DNA of 38,472 nt from Candidatus Roizmanbacteria bacterium GW2011_GWA2_35_19 (GCA_000990565.1 LBQC01000006.1:1-38472), one strand, 5' to 3'; shown: positions 30,624 through 38,400, numbered from the stretch's first letter. Program-made: numbers and translations. The notes: generated from the letters alone by a model not told the origin.

Positions 30624-31829
30624 ATGGAGAATAAAATATCTTTAAAAAACAATGAAATTCTTGAAATAAAAAGGCCAGACGAAAATCAAAATGACGGTTA
30701 TGATAGAGAAGTATTTGATTTTTTTCTGAGTAGAGGATTGGTATTATTACCTAAGGATATTGAAAAAATTAAATTAAAATATGAAAAAATTGAAGGACGA
30801 CAATCTTTCAGCGCATGGGCAAAAGATAATCCAGTTTCAGTTAACTATCCCAAGGTAGTAGTCTCACTAAAAGATAAATTCAACTTTATTGCTAAAAGCT
30901 TTCCAGGATTAACCGGAAGAATTAATGATATTTATTCGTCTGCGGAGATAGTCGATCTAAAAAATGGGAAAGACAGTGAAAAAACTAGAGAATTAATACT
31001 ACTCTTCTTAGAAGAAGTTTTATTTGATAGATTAGTCGGAACTCCAATCATCCCTCCTGAAGAATTTTTTTCCAATCTCGAAAATGGCAAATATGGCAAT
31101 CTTTTTGGATTTGACGTAAAGTTTGTTAAGGAAGTCAATGATAATGTTAGCTATGTTGATGGCGACATGATGATTAAAACTCTTTGGGATAAAATTAGAT
31201 TAACGTTAGGGGATCAAGTAGATAAATTCGACATCCAAAGACGAGGAAGTACTTTTATTTTCGCGCTGAAAAAAGGTGAAATTGTCGAAAATAGCATAGT
31301 TAATGAGCTAAGACAAATAACATCGCTAATGGTTGAAGTAGGAAGTGAAATGATAGATTTACCTTTAGGCATAGGAGAAATAGTTCCTTCAAGTTCTTTA
31401 CCGGACATAAATAGAAAAAAACAAGTTAGAGATAGCTATGAAAAACTATTAAATAATCTTGATAGTGATTTTTACAGCAAACTAGCAATGATTTTTAATC
31501 AAGATACAAATTTTAATGAATCAATATATAAGTTATGGCAACTAGTATTTCCCCAAAAAGCAAACTTTGAAAATAATATGTTTATCTATGATATTCCTTT
31601 ATTGGCAAAATTATCCAGATATTTATTTATTGGCAAAAGAGCCAGAGAAAGGTCGGGAAATATGCTGGCCACTATCCAATCCCGAGGAGAATTTAGCCAA
31701 GAAGAATTTAACCCTTTAAGAATGATTATGGAAAAAATTAGTAAATATTCATATGGAAAAACTTTGACTCTTGGTGAACTAAATGTATTGTTTCAAATTG
31801 CCTGCGGAGTAGTCAATTTTGATTCTTAA
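30624..31829 (+). CDS. 3' part of the frameshifted GGDEF gene, with a degenerate second GGDEF domain
   Basis: The frame is open upstream to about 30513, so the ATG at 30624 is only the first methionine, not the true start. Residues about 175-225 (VNDNVSYVDGDMMIKTLWDK, then FDIQRRGSTFIFALKKGE) align with a GGDEF domain in which the catalytic GGDEF is replaced by RGSTF; it would be inactive as a cyclase and might bind nucleotide. The rest is helical and unrecognised. The gene converges on an HD-GYP gene 8 bp away. No membrane or sensory domain is visible, so the input signal is unknown. Confidence 0.6.
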   Translation: MENKISLKNNEILEIKRPDENQNDGYDREVFDFFLSRGLVLLPKDIEKIKLKYEKIEGRQSFSAWAKDNPVSVNYPKVVVSLKDKFNFIAKSFPGLTGRINDIYSSAEIVDLKNGKDSEKTRELILLFLEEVLFDRLVGTPIIPPEEFFSNLENGKYGNLFGFDVKFVKEVNDNVSYVDGDMMIKTLWDKIRLTLGDQVDKFDIQRRGSTFIFALKKGEIVENSIVNELRQITSLMVEVGSEMIDLPLGIGEIVPSSSLPDINRKKQVRDSYEKLLNNLDSDFYSKLAMIFNQDTNFNESIYKLWQLVFPQKANFENNMFIYDIPLLAKLSRYLFIGKRARERSGNMLATIQSRGEFSQEEFNPLRMIMEKISKYSYGKTLTLGELNVLFQIACGVVNFDS

Positions 31830-31837
31830 TTTCTTTG

Positions 31838-32650
31838 TCATTTTAATTTTTCAAAAAAGCTTTCGCTTTTTTGGAGATGCTTCAAGACTAAAGGAATGAA
31901 AAGTTGGACTTGATTTACCATTTTAATATATGCTTCCTCAGTCGTTTCGCTACCTTGATAGATTCTATCGTTAGTTATAGCGTCAAAATAATCAGCCATA
32001 GTGATAAATTGGGAAAGTGGTGAGATGTCGTTAGGATCAACCTTATAATATCCATTCCCTTTCTGTCTTTCGTGATGAAGTGCTGAAATATACGCAAGAT
32101 GTCTTGTTTGGGGAATCAAAGAAAGGATATAGCCTGTAAAATGTGTGTGATCGCGAGTAATCTCTATATCTCTAATGCCTCTTTGACCATTTTGGCTGTC
32201 GAGGATAGAATTTGGGATAACAATTTTACCAATATCATGAAGAAGAGCGCTGTAATATAGATCTGTTAACTCCTTTTGTGTAAAAGCATTTTCCGGATTT
32301 TTTAAACCATAGTCAAAAGCAAGATTATAAGTCATTTTAGCAACTCTTCTGCTATGATCGGCATAAGTTTTGTTATGAATATCAAGAAGCGGCAATAAAT
32401 ATTCATTAGTTACCTGATCAAGGCTTATATGAGAGGGGATTGATCTTTTAAAAAGATCCTCAACACTTTCATTTATTATTTTTGGGATACCTTTTTTACC
32501 AATTATTTTTTTTGTCCACAGGTCATCAAGACGTTTTTCCAAAAGAGTGTATTTAAACATCAATTGCTCAGGAGTTTTTGGTAAGGGTGATTGAATAATT
32601 TCGTTATGACCTGATACACGTAAAATTCGAGATGTTTCAATTTGGGCCAT
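31838..32650 (-). CDS. HD-GYP-type phosphohydrolase
   Basis: The C-terminal two thirds (residues about 95-260) carry an HD-GYP domain: YADHSRRVAKMTYNLAFDYG, ALLHDIGKIVIPNSIL, ITRDHTHFTGYILSLI and ALHHERQKGNGYYKV. The last motif is HHExxxGxGYP with Pro replaced by Tyr. HD-GYP enzymes hydrolyse cyclic di-GMP or related dinucleotides with two or three metals; the HD and HHE ligands are kept. No receiver or PAS domain precedes it, only a helical N-terminus. A strong promoter with an inverted-repeat operator drives it. Together with the GGDEF gene opposite, it suggests a small second-messenger module. Confidence 0.85.
   Translation of the reverse strand: MAQIETSRILRVSGHNEIIQSPLPKTPEQLMFKYTLLEKRLDDLWTKKIIGKKGIPKIINESVEDLFKRSIPSHISLDQVTNEYLLPLLDIHNKTYADHSRRVAKMTYNLAFDYGLKNPENAFTQKELTDLYYSALLHDIGKIVIPNSILDSQNGQRGIRDIEITRDHTHFTGYILSLIPQTRHLAYISALHHERQKGNGYYKVDPNDISPLSQFITMADYFDAITNDRIYQGSETTEEAYIKMVNQVQLFIPLVLKHLQKSESFFEKLK
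31852..31873 (+). terminator. Hairpin terminator with T-run
   Basis: caaaaaagc and gcttttttg form a 9-bp stem with a tttc loop, 23 nt after the GGDEF gene stop. It overlaps the 3' codons of the convergent HD-GYP gene, where it encodes part of SESFFEKLK. Confidence 0.6.
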
Positions 32651-32654
32651 GTTA

Positions 32655-32676
32655 GTGGGATATTATATCATCCCAC
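32655..32676. promoter_or_regulatory. Inverted-repeat operator over the HD-GYP -10 box
   Basis: gtgggat (32655-32661) and atcccac (32670-32676) are perfect 7-bp inverted arms around an 8-bp spacer that contains the -10 box. A dimeric repressor bound here would block the promoter. The same arms could form a hairpin if transcribed. Confidence 0.65.
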
Positions 32677-32690
32677 CTCTGAAGTGTAAA
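32662..32690 (-). promoter_or_regulatory. HD-GYP promoter
   Basis: On the minus strand TTTACA (32685-32690), 17 nt and TATAAT (32662-32667), 11 nt before the ATG at 32650. The leader would be about 4-5 nt. Confidence 0.75.
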
Positions 32691-32701
32691 ATATTTACTA
32701 A

Positions 32702-33775
32702 TCAATTACAGGAAGAACCAATAGCCTTGCAGGTTTTATCACATGAGTAATAACCACAAGTACTGTTTTTATAATTACATGTTTCAATAGTTGTTTCTGA
32801 AAAACAATATGATTTTTGTGAAGTCTGAGATGAGCAATTTTTATTTAAAATACAATAATCATATGACCCGGATTCAAATATAAAGTTAGGAATATTAACT
32901 TGAATCCAGTTAGCATAGCTTATTACCGAAGTAAAAGTTCCAGAGTCGAATAAAAAAAAGTTTGGACATCTCGAAGATGACATAATTCCTATCTGTAGTA
33001 ACCTTTTTTTATTTAAAGCTAGAGGACTGCCGGAATCACCATCACAACCTGAGGACTTATTGTAAAAAGATGCTCCTGAATTTGCATTAAAAAGCGCCGA
33101 CGGTACAGTATTTTTGACGAAGAATAATTTAGTTTTCATTAAATCAGTATTATTTTTACTTTTTTCAGTAATTCCAAAACCGATTAATACTGCTGTGTTT
33201 CCATTTTTAGTGGCGTCCTCTTCATTTTTACTACTATAGAAGTTTTCTGGATAATCTTTATAATCGATTATTCCATCCATGTTTCTATCAGTATTTGGAT
33301 TAGGTATAGATATAGTTGGAATTCCTCTGGCAGACTTTGTAAGGTGTAATAAGGCAATATCAAAATACCCAGGTGTTTTATTTTGGTAATTTTGATTAAT
33401 AATAACCTTATCAACATAAGAAGTATGGAGCGCTAATAGCTCTTTATTAATATGATTGAGTCCAATAATTACAGATACTTTTTTACTATCAATCACTTTA
33501 TTACTTCCGTCGTATAAACAATGCGCAGCAGTTAAGACATACTCCTCATGGATTAAAGACCCTCCGCATTTTGAATAGCCATTATTAATTACAACATTAT
33601 ATGGAAATTCATTATCTCTGGCCATTTCACCATAGTAAATAGACGGATTACTCGCTTTTGCTGTAGTTGTCTTTCTGTTAAGAATACTTTTTATGCCGAT
33701 ATAAAAACTCAAAAAAAATACAAACAGCATTATTAAAAATAAATATTTTTTATCAAAACAAAAATTATTCTTCAT
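32702..33775 (-). CDS. Membrane-anchored trypsin-fold (S1A) serine protease with Cys-rich tail
   Basis: An N-terminal TM helix (residues about 11-29) exposes a chymotrypsin-fold protease: LTAAHC gives His85, FDIALLHL Asp139 and GDSGSPL Ser248. The mature N-terminus could be IYYGEMA at residue 46, in the place of IVGG. The S1-pocket position six residues before Ser248 is Ser242, as in chymotrypsin and not Asp as in trypsin. A loop at 163-174 (DRNMDGIIDYKD) matches a Ca2+-binding EF-hand loop. The last 50 residues hold about nine Cys (YCILNKNC to SSCN), perhaps a disulfide-rich binding module. No repeat element is seen in it. It follows the unknown 259-aa gene by 26 bp. Likely an extracellular protease of this episymbiont-type cell (inference). 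Confidence 0.88.
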   Translation of the reverse strand: MKNNFCFDKKYLFLIMLFVFFLSFYIGIKSILNRKTTTAKASNPSIYYGEMARDNEFPYNVVINNGYSKCGGSLIHEEYVLTAAHCLYDGSNKVIDSKKVSVIIGLNHINKELLALHTSYVDKVIINQNYQNKTPGYFDIALLHLTKSARGIPTISIPNPNTDRNMDGIIDYKDYPENFYSSKNEEDATKNGNTAVLIGFGITEKSKNNTDLMKTKLFFVKNTVPSALFNANSGASFYNKSSGCDGDSGSPLALNKKRLLQIGIMSSSRCPNFFLFDSGTFTSVISYANWIQVNIPNFIFESGSYDYCILNKNCSSQTSQKSYCFSETTIETCNYKNSTCGYYSCDKTCKAIGSSCN

Positions 33776-33801
33776 CTAGGTTAAAAAAGTATTACTTAAT
33801 G

Positions 33802-34581
33802 TTAATTTACTACAAAAAGGTTAATTATATTAATGCATTCCTGAACGGTTGATCTAACGGCATCGTTTATTTTATCCTTATCTTTAAATTTACTAGATAT
33901 GCTTAAAAGTCGTCCTTTAATCTGATTAAGCTCATCGAAAGCTAATGCGTCTTTATTATATCCACAAAATGAGTCGATGAACCCAACTAACGTAGTAAGG
34001 TTGGATCCTCGATAACGATTAATTGCCATGATATTGTTTACTTCATCATTCCAACCTGATGAATTATCTAGCTCGTCTTGAAAGAGTCTAAGAGTCATCA
34101 TAATTCCTTGTTTCCACGGTTGTCTTTCTAATGCATGACTTATTAAGCCGTCATCAATAATTGGAGCCTGTAGGTATCTTTTACTAACATCAAGTATTGC
34201 TGCTAGTGATTGTCTTCCGGGACCCTGAATTCCACTCGGAATAACGGTTGTTCTATTTACAGCTTCTAAGTCGCTAGGTAAAGGATTGGTAATAACGAAT
34301 GGTTTTGGGGCTATAATATCAGGAATGTTATTTCCGTCACGGCTAATTATGTGAACTTTTGGAGGATTCAAAAAAATTTGAGACGCTAATTCTTCAGGAT
34401 CAGTATTAGCCTTAATAAAATCAATATGTGACAAATCTTTATTGTCTAATAAATCTCTTGGAAATTGTTTCAATATTGCTTTTATCGGAAATTTTTCAGT
34501 TACAGATCCGACAAGCTCATAAAACCTATTTGAAATTTGTGCTAGAGTTTCTTTGGTATTTGTTACTTTTTCACCTACCAT
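33802..34581 (-). CDS. Unrecognised soluble protein
   Basis: I do not recognise this 259-aa protein. It has no signal peptide or TM helix and is largely helical with a central Pro-rich, extended part (PPKVHIISRDGNNIPDIIAP and TTVIPSGIQGPGRQSLAAIL). The C-terminal half is helical (NQIKGRLLSISSKFKDKDKI). It starts 15 bp after acetyl-CoA synthetase and ends 26 bp before the S1 protease, so the three may be cotranscribed. The IPSGIQ string is short and I do not call it a repeat insert. Confidence 0.6.
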   Translation of the reverse strand: MVGEKVTNTKETLAQISNRFYELVGSVTEKFPIKAILKQFPRDLLDNKDLSHIDFIKANTDPEELASQIFLNPPKVHIISRDGNNIPDIIAPKPFVITNPLPSDLEAVNRTTVIPSGIQGPGRQSLAAILDVSKRYLQAPIIDDGLISHALERQPWKQGIMMTLRLFQDELDNSSGWNDEVNNIMAINRYRGSNLTTLVGFIDSFCGYNKDALAFDELNQIKGRLLSISSKFKDKDKINDAVRSTVQECINIINLFVVN

Positions 34582-34596
34582 TTAATTTTTCAAAAA

Positions 34597-36702
34597 CTAA
34601 TCTTCAAGCGTTGATATATCACCCACAGGTTGGCCGAGCTCCTGGGCTTTAAGGACCCGTCTCATTATTTTTCCAGACCTGGTTTTTGGTAGTTTGTCAA
34701 CAAAATCGATTTCATCCGGAGTTGCGATCGGCCCGATTAATTTACGGACGGTCATAACTAGTTCTTTTTTTAACTCTTCAGTCGGCTCAACACCTTGTTT
34801 TAGTATCACAAAAGCCTTAATAGATTCACCTTTAATCTCATGTGGTTTACCGATGACAGCCGCCTCAGCCACTTTAGTATTACTGACAAAAGCAGATTCA
34901 AGCTCAGCCGATCCCAGGCGGTGGCCAGAAACTTTAATAACATCATCATTTCGGCCGACGATCCAAAAGTATCCGTCTGCATCAATTTTGGCGGAATCTC
35001 CAGCAAAATATATAAAATCTTGGAAGTTGGAAGATGGGTTTGGAAACGGGTTAGGAGGCTGGAAATTAGAAATTGGATTTATTTCTGTTTTCTTCTCACT
35101 ATTTTCTTGACCCGCTTCCACACCATCCTTCTGCATTTTTATCTTTTCAAAATAAGTTTCTTTATATCTCGTCGGATTATTATAGACGTCGAGAAACATC
35201 GAAGGCCATGGCTTTTTAATAATTAAGTATCCTTGAGTATCGGGAGGGACTTTTTTTCCATGATCATCGACGACGTCAGCTTCAACCCCAAAGAAAGGCT
35301 TAAAAGCGCTTCCCGGCTTTAAACCTACTGAGGGGACTGGCGTAATCATATGCATTCCGGTTTCAGTCTGCCACCAGGTATCCATTATAGGTAATTTTTC
35401 ACGTCCGACGTGTTTATAAAACCACATCCAAGCTTCAGGATTGATTGGCTCACCAACTGACCCCAATATTTTTAGAGTAGATAAATCATATTTTTTAAGA
35501 TGATCTTCACCAAATTTCATGAGAGCTCGGATCGCTGTTGGCGCGGTATAAAACTTTGTAACTTTATATTTATCGATTAACCTCCACCAGATTTCAATAT
35601 CGGGAAAATCAGGCGTCCCCTCATAGACAAAAGTAGTAATTCCATTTATGAGCGGCCCATAAAGAATATATGAGTGGCCGGTGATCCAGCCAGCGTCAGC
35701 TGTCGACCAGAAGATATCTGATTGATTAGACGATAGTGGATCGATGGTAGAGGATAGGGGTTGAGGATTGAGGTTAGAAGATTGATTTTCTATCTTCAAC
35801 TTTCTATCTTCTACTTCTACCTTCAATTCTCTATTATCTACCGTCGTTCCTTTTATATCAAATACATATTTTAAAGTTGCATAAATCCCGACCATGTAAC
35901 CGCCGTGGCCATGGATTATTCCTTTTGGCTTACCTGTGGTCCCTGATGTATAAAGAACGAATGAGGGATCATTTGACTCCATAATTTGGGTCGAGCAGAG
36001 AGTATCTTGATGAGCAACAAGTTCATGCCACCAAATATCTCGATTTTCTTTCATTTCCACGTCATTTTTTCCATGTTTTATTACAATCACTTTTTCGACC
36101 CGGGGGAGTGATGAAACTACCAAATCAACGGTTTTTTTTGTTTCGATAAATTTTTTACCATATGGATAACCATCGGCACAAATTATTATTTTAGAATCGG
36201 CATCCTCGATCCGATTTTTCAAAGCATCGGCCGAGAAGCCGGAGTAGACGACTGAGTGAACGGCGCCAATTTTAAGACAGCTAAGCATGGCGATAAACTG
36301 CTCGGGGATCCGGGGGAGATAAATAGTGACCTTATCACCTTTTTTAACACCAAGCGACCGCATACCATTTGCAAATTTACAAACTTCATCATTTAGTTGT
36401 TTATAGGTGTATTTCCGGTCTGTCCCATCCTGGGCGACCCAGATAAGGGCTAGTTTTTCCGCAACATCTGTCTTTTGCCAGCGGTCAAGAGCGTTATAAA
36501 CAATGTTGGTTTCCCCGCCTACAAACCAGCGGGCATAAGGGTATTTCCAGTCTAAGACTTTATTCCAAGGCTTAAACCATGAAAGCTCCCGGGCAATATT
36601 TTCCCAGTAAGCTTCAGGGTGTTCAATAGATTCACGATATAATTTTTCGTAATCTTTAGTATAGGAATTTTCAAGGGTTTCCGGTTTCGGATTAATTAAC
36701 AT
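34597..36702 (-). CDS. acs: Acetyl-CoA synthetase (AMP-forming) with two repeat-coded inserts
   Basis: It converts acetate, ATP and CoA to acetyl-CoA through acetyl-AMP. Motifs: SFVLYTSGTTGKPKGIIHGH (P-loop), SDIFWSTADAGWITGHSYIL, IMDTWWQTETGMHMITPVPS, GYFWIVGRNDDVIKVSGHRL, and KTRSGKIMRR with the Lys that is acetylated in other bacteria. Two inserts interrupt it: residues about 285-325 (family C: LKVEVEDRKLKIENQSSN, NPQPLSSTIDPLSS) and about 523-561 (family D: GVEAGQENSEKKTEIN, NPSSNFQ). Without them the length is near 620 aa, close to the family norm of about 650. Both sit between conserved blocks, so activity is plausible. It lies in a run of minus-strand genes. Confidence 0.95.
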   Translation of the reverse strand: MLINPKPETLENSYTKDYEKLYRESIEHPEAYWENIARELSWFKPWNKVLDWKYPYARWFVGGETNIVYNALDRWQKTDVAEKLALIWVAQDGTDRKYTYKQLNDEVCKFANGMRSLGVKKGDKVTIYLPRIPEQFIAMLSCLKIGAVHSVVYSGFSADALKNRIEDADSKIIICADGYPYGKKFIETKKTVDLVVSSLPRVEKVIVIKHGKNDVEMKENRDIWWHELVAHQDTLCSTQIMESNDPSFVLYTSGTTGKPKGIIHGHGGYMVGIYATLKYVFDIKGTTVDNRELKVEVEDRKLKIENQSSNLNPQPLSSTIDPLSSNQSDIFWSTADAGWITGHSYILYGPLINGITTFVYEGTPDFPDIEIWWRLIDKYKVTKFYTAPTAIRALMKFGEDHLKKYDLSTLKILGSVGEPINPEAWMWFYKHVGREKLPIMDTWWQTETGMHMITPVPSVGLKPGSAFKPFFGVEADVVDDHGKKVPPDTQGYLIIKKPWPSMFLDVYNNPTRYKETYFEKIKMQKDGVEAGQENSEKKTEINPISNFQPPNPFPNPSSNFQDFIYFAGDSAKIDADGYFWIVGRNDDVIKVSGHRLGSAELESAFVSNTKVAEAAVIGKPHEIKGESIKAFVILKQGVEPTEELKKELVMTVRKLIGPIATPDEIDFVDKLPKTRSGKIMRRVLKAQELGQPVGDISTLED
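35020..35135. repeat. Family D repeat inside acetyl-CoA synthetase
   Basis: Left-half ttggaagatgggtttggaaa and gggttaggaggctggaaat; right-half attttcttgacccgcttcca. The right-hand string attttcttgacccgcttc is identical to that of the copy in the giant fibre gene (10436-10558). Confidence 0.88.
35730..35848. repeat. Family C repeat inside acetyl-CoA synthetase
   Basis: gacgatagtggatcgatggt and gataggggttgaggattgag face tttctatcttctacttctac and ctattatctaccgtcgt. It aligns along its whole length with the transketolase copy (27941-28072). Confidence 0.9.
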
Positions 36703-36811
36703 AGGTTCATTTTGACGGAAAAAAAATCAAAAAGCAAGGGAAAGTAATAGTAAAAACATACAATTCTTTAAATGAAAAAAGGGGATGTTTAGGAAACAAT
36801 AGATTATCGAA

Positions 36812-37993
36812 TTATTTATTATCCATTCTCTTTAATTGTCTACTTACGGCGGTTAATATTCCATCGAGTTCTTTTTGTGTCATATCAGGGGCAGGAGCTA
36901 TCCTTATAGAATCTTTTCCTGCTCTTAAAAAAATAATATGCTCATTATCCTTCATAAAATTCCAGAATTTTTCACGTTCACCGTTTGACGGAAAACTCCA
37001 AGCAAGATAGCCAGTATCCTCCCTCATTCTAACTTTTTGAAGGATATCTGGATGTACCTCGGAAAGAGTTTGCAATCCTGCGTAGAGCTTATATGATCTT
37101 TCAAATAAATTTTCCCAGAGTTTTTTATCTTGGATTGTTTGCATCACCATCATTCCACTTAACATATCATGCATAGATGAAGTGTGCGTCCCACCCAGTC
37201 GTTGGGGCCCTTTTTCTCTTATAAATTCAGGATTTAATCCTAATTCTTTTATTTTTTCAAGATCATAAACTGATCCATTAGCATGAAAGACCTTTCCGAA
37301 AGTAGTGATATGGGCGTATTTCAAGACCTCTTCAGTGAAGGGAGAGGCTGATCCATCAGGATTTATTGTCCAGGACCGGCCGCTCATCTGCACGTTATCA
37401 ACTATTAGTAATTTACCATTTTTTTGGCAAATTTCATTTAGACGACGTAACGCATTTGGGTTGACGAGTCTTGCCCCACCTTCAGCTTGAAAAGGATATT
37501 CTATAATGACATATGCGTGTTCATCCTGAGCCATTGATCTTTCAACTTGAGCCATTGATTGTTCAAATAATTCTTCAGTACCATTTTCATCAACGGATCC
37601 ATCTTGGTTATAAATTATAATGGGCGCTTCTTCGACTCGGGTAATTTTATTATTCCATTTGTGGCCTGTTTTTTCCTTATTTGATGTTCCATCTGCAGGA
37701 TCATCGTATCGGCCATGAAAAGCCCCTCCAAAAGCTATTCCTTTCAATTGATTTTCTTCAATGGTCTTTCCCTCTTTTAAGTATTTTTCGGCAACAAGAC
37801 CTTTAGCATTGTCAATTGCATCAGCTACTCCCAAAACACCGGCACTTACTGGTAGTACAGTAAAATTCGATTCCTTTTCTTTATCTCCTCTTGAAAAAAA
37901 CTCCTGCATCATCTTTACAAATGAAGCCTGAATCTCAGTTGTAATTTCGGTTGGAGTTGGTTTTTCAAAAGATAAAGCTCCCAAAAAAAGCAA
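36812..37993 (-). CDS. Class III PLP aminotransferase, main part of a frameshifted gene
   Basis: The pyridoxal-phosphate aminotransferase body has FTVLPVSAGVLGVADAIDNA, GIAFGGAFHGRYDD, IIEYPFQAEGGARLVNP, GKLLIVDNVQMSGRSW (D-x-V-Q, PLP nitrogen contact) and ITTFGKVFHANGS with the probable Schiff-base Lys. The closest type I can think of is L-lysine 6-transaminase or 4-aminobutyrate aminotransferase; substrate unproven. The frame is open upstream of the 37993 ATG (HQELDENNLLLFLGALSFEK) and joins the 99-aa ORF at 37915-38214 if the T7 run at 38021-38027 had eight T. The intact protein would be about 467 aa, normal for the family. Confidence 0.82.
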   Translation of the reverse strand: MLFLGALSFEKPTPTEITTEIQASFVKMMQEFFSRGDKEKESNFTVLPVSAGVLGVADAIDNAKGLVAEKYLKEGKTIEENQLKGIAFGGAFHGRYDDPADGTSNKEKTGHKWNNKITRVEEAPIIIYNQDGSVDENGTEELFEQSMAQVERSMAQDEHAYVIIEYPFQAEGGARLVNPNALRRLNEICQKNGKLLIVDNVQMSGRSWTINPDGSASPFTEEVLKYAHITTFGKVFHANGSVYDLEKIKELGLNPEFIREKGPQRLGGTHTSSMHDMLSGMMVMQTIQDKKLWENLFERSYKLYAGLQTLSEVHPDILQKVRMREDTGYLAWSFPSNGEREKFWNFMKDNEHIIFLRAGKDSIRIAPAPDMTQKELDGILTAVSRQLKRMDNK

Positions 37994-38214
37994 AAGATTA
38001 TTTTCATCAAGTTCTTGATGTTTTTTTGGCCACTGGGGTGCGAATTATTTTCGAGAAAATTTTCATCCTGAGCAAGCGCAATTCTACCTCTCTCCATTAT
38101 CTTTTGAAGCATCGGATTCAAGGAGACGGCAAAGCTTGGAGCAGTTTCAAATAATGGAGGAGCTTCAAATAATGTTCTTACCTCTTTAGGAGTTGCTGTA
38201 ACTGCTTTGGACAT
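37915..38214 (-). CDS. N-terminal part of the frameshifted aminotransferase
   Basis: The first about 60 residues (MSKAVTATPKEVRTLFEAPP, then FLENNSHPSGQK) look like the true N-terminus of the aminotransferase at 36812-37993. After residue about 63 this frame reads a nonsense tail (KIIFCFFWELYLLKNQLQ). The promoter TTGACA-16-TACAAT lies upstream of its ATG, and none lies before 37993, which supports translation beginning here. The change of frame falls at the T7 run 38021-38027 (A7 in the mRNA). Confidence 0.75.
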   Translation of the reverse strand: MSKAVTATPKEVRTLFEAPPLFETAPSFAVSLNPMLQKIMERGRIALAQDENFLENNSHPSGQKNIKNLMKIIFCFFWELYLLKNQLQPKLQLRFRLHL

Positions 38215-38241
38215 ATATTAAAAACTACAGACGTTTGGAAT

Positions 38242-38269
38242 ATTGTAACAAAAAGTTATCAGTTGTCAA
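38242..38269 (-). promoter_or_regulatory. Promoter of aminotransferase gene
   Basis: On the minus strand TTGACA (38264-38269), 16 nt and TACAAT (38242-38247). The -10 is 27 nt from the ATG at 38214, giving a leader of about 20 nt, so this gene is an exception to the leaderless pattern. No Shine-Dalgarno is obvious. Confidence 0.65.
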
Positions 38270-38342
38270 TTATTACCATTCTTGTATAAGTAAGAGAGGT
38301 TATTAAAAACAATGGGGAGGTTGAAAATTAGAATTAGGTTGA

Positions 38343-38400
38343 TATAATAAAGTAATCTATGACTCTAGAAAAATTTGGCGCTGGTATTCCAAACGGTTGA
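38343..38400 (+). other. TATAAT box and 13-codon ORF at window edge
   Basis: TTGAAA, 16 nt and TATAAT (38343-38348) precede an ATG at 38359 by 10 nt. The ORF encodes MTLEKFGAGIPNG and stops at TGA (38398-38400). It might be a leader peptide, a gene remnant or the start of a frameshifted gene outside the window. The rest of 38215-38472 shows no other gene. Confidence 0.3.

Noticed and set aside
34214-34260. Short IPSGIQ peptide in the 259-aa protein as another repeat insert
   Set aside because: The underlying DNA lacks the GTCAT ends and the paired arms; the match is too short.
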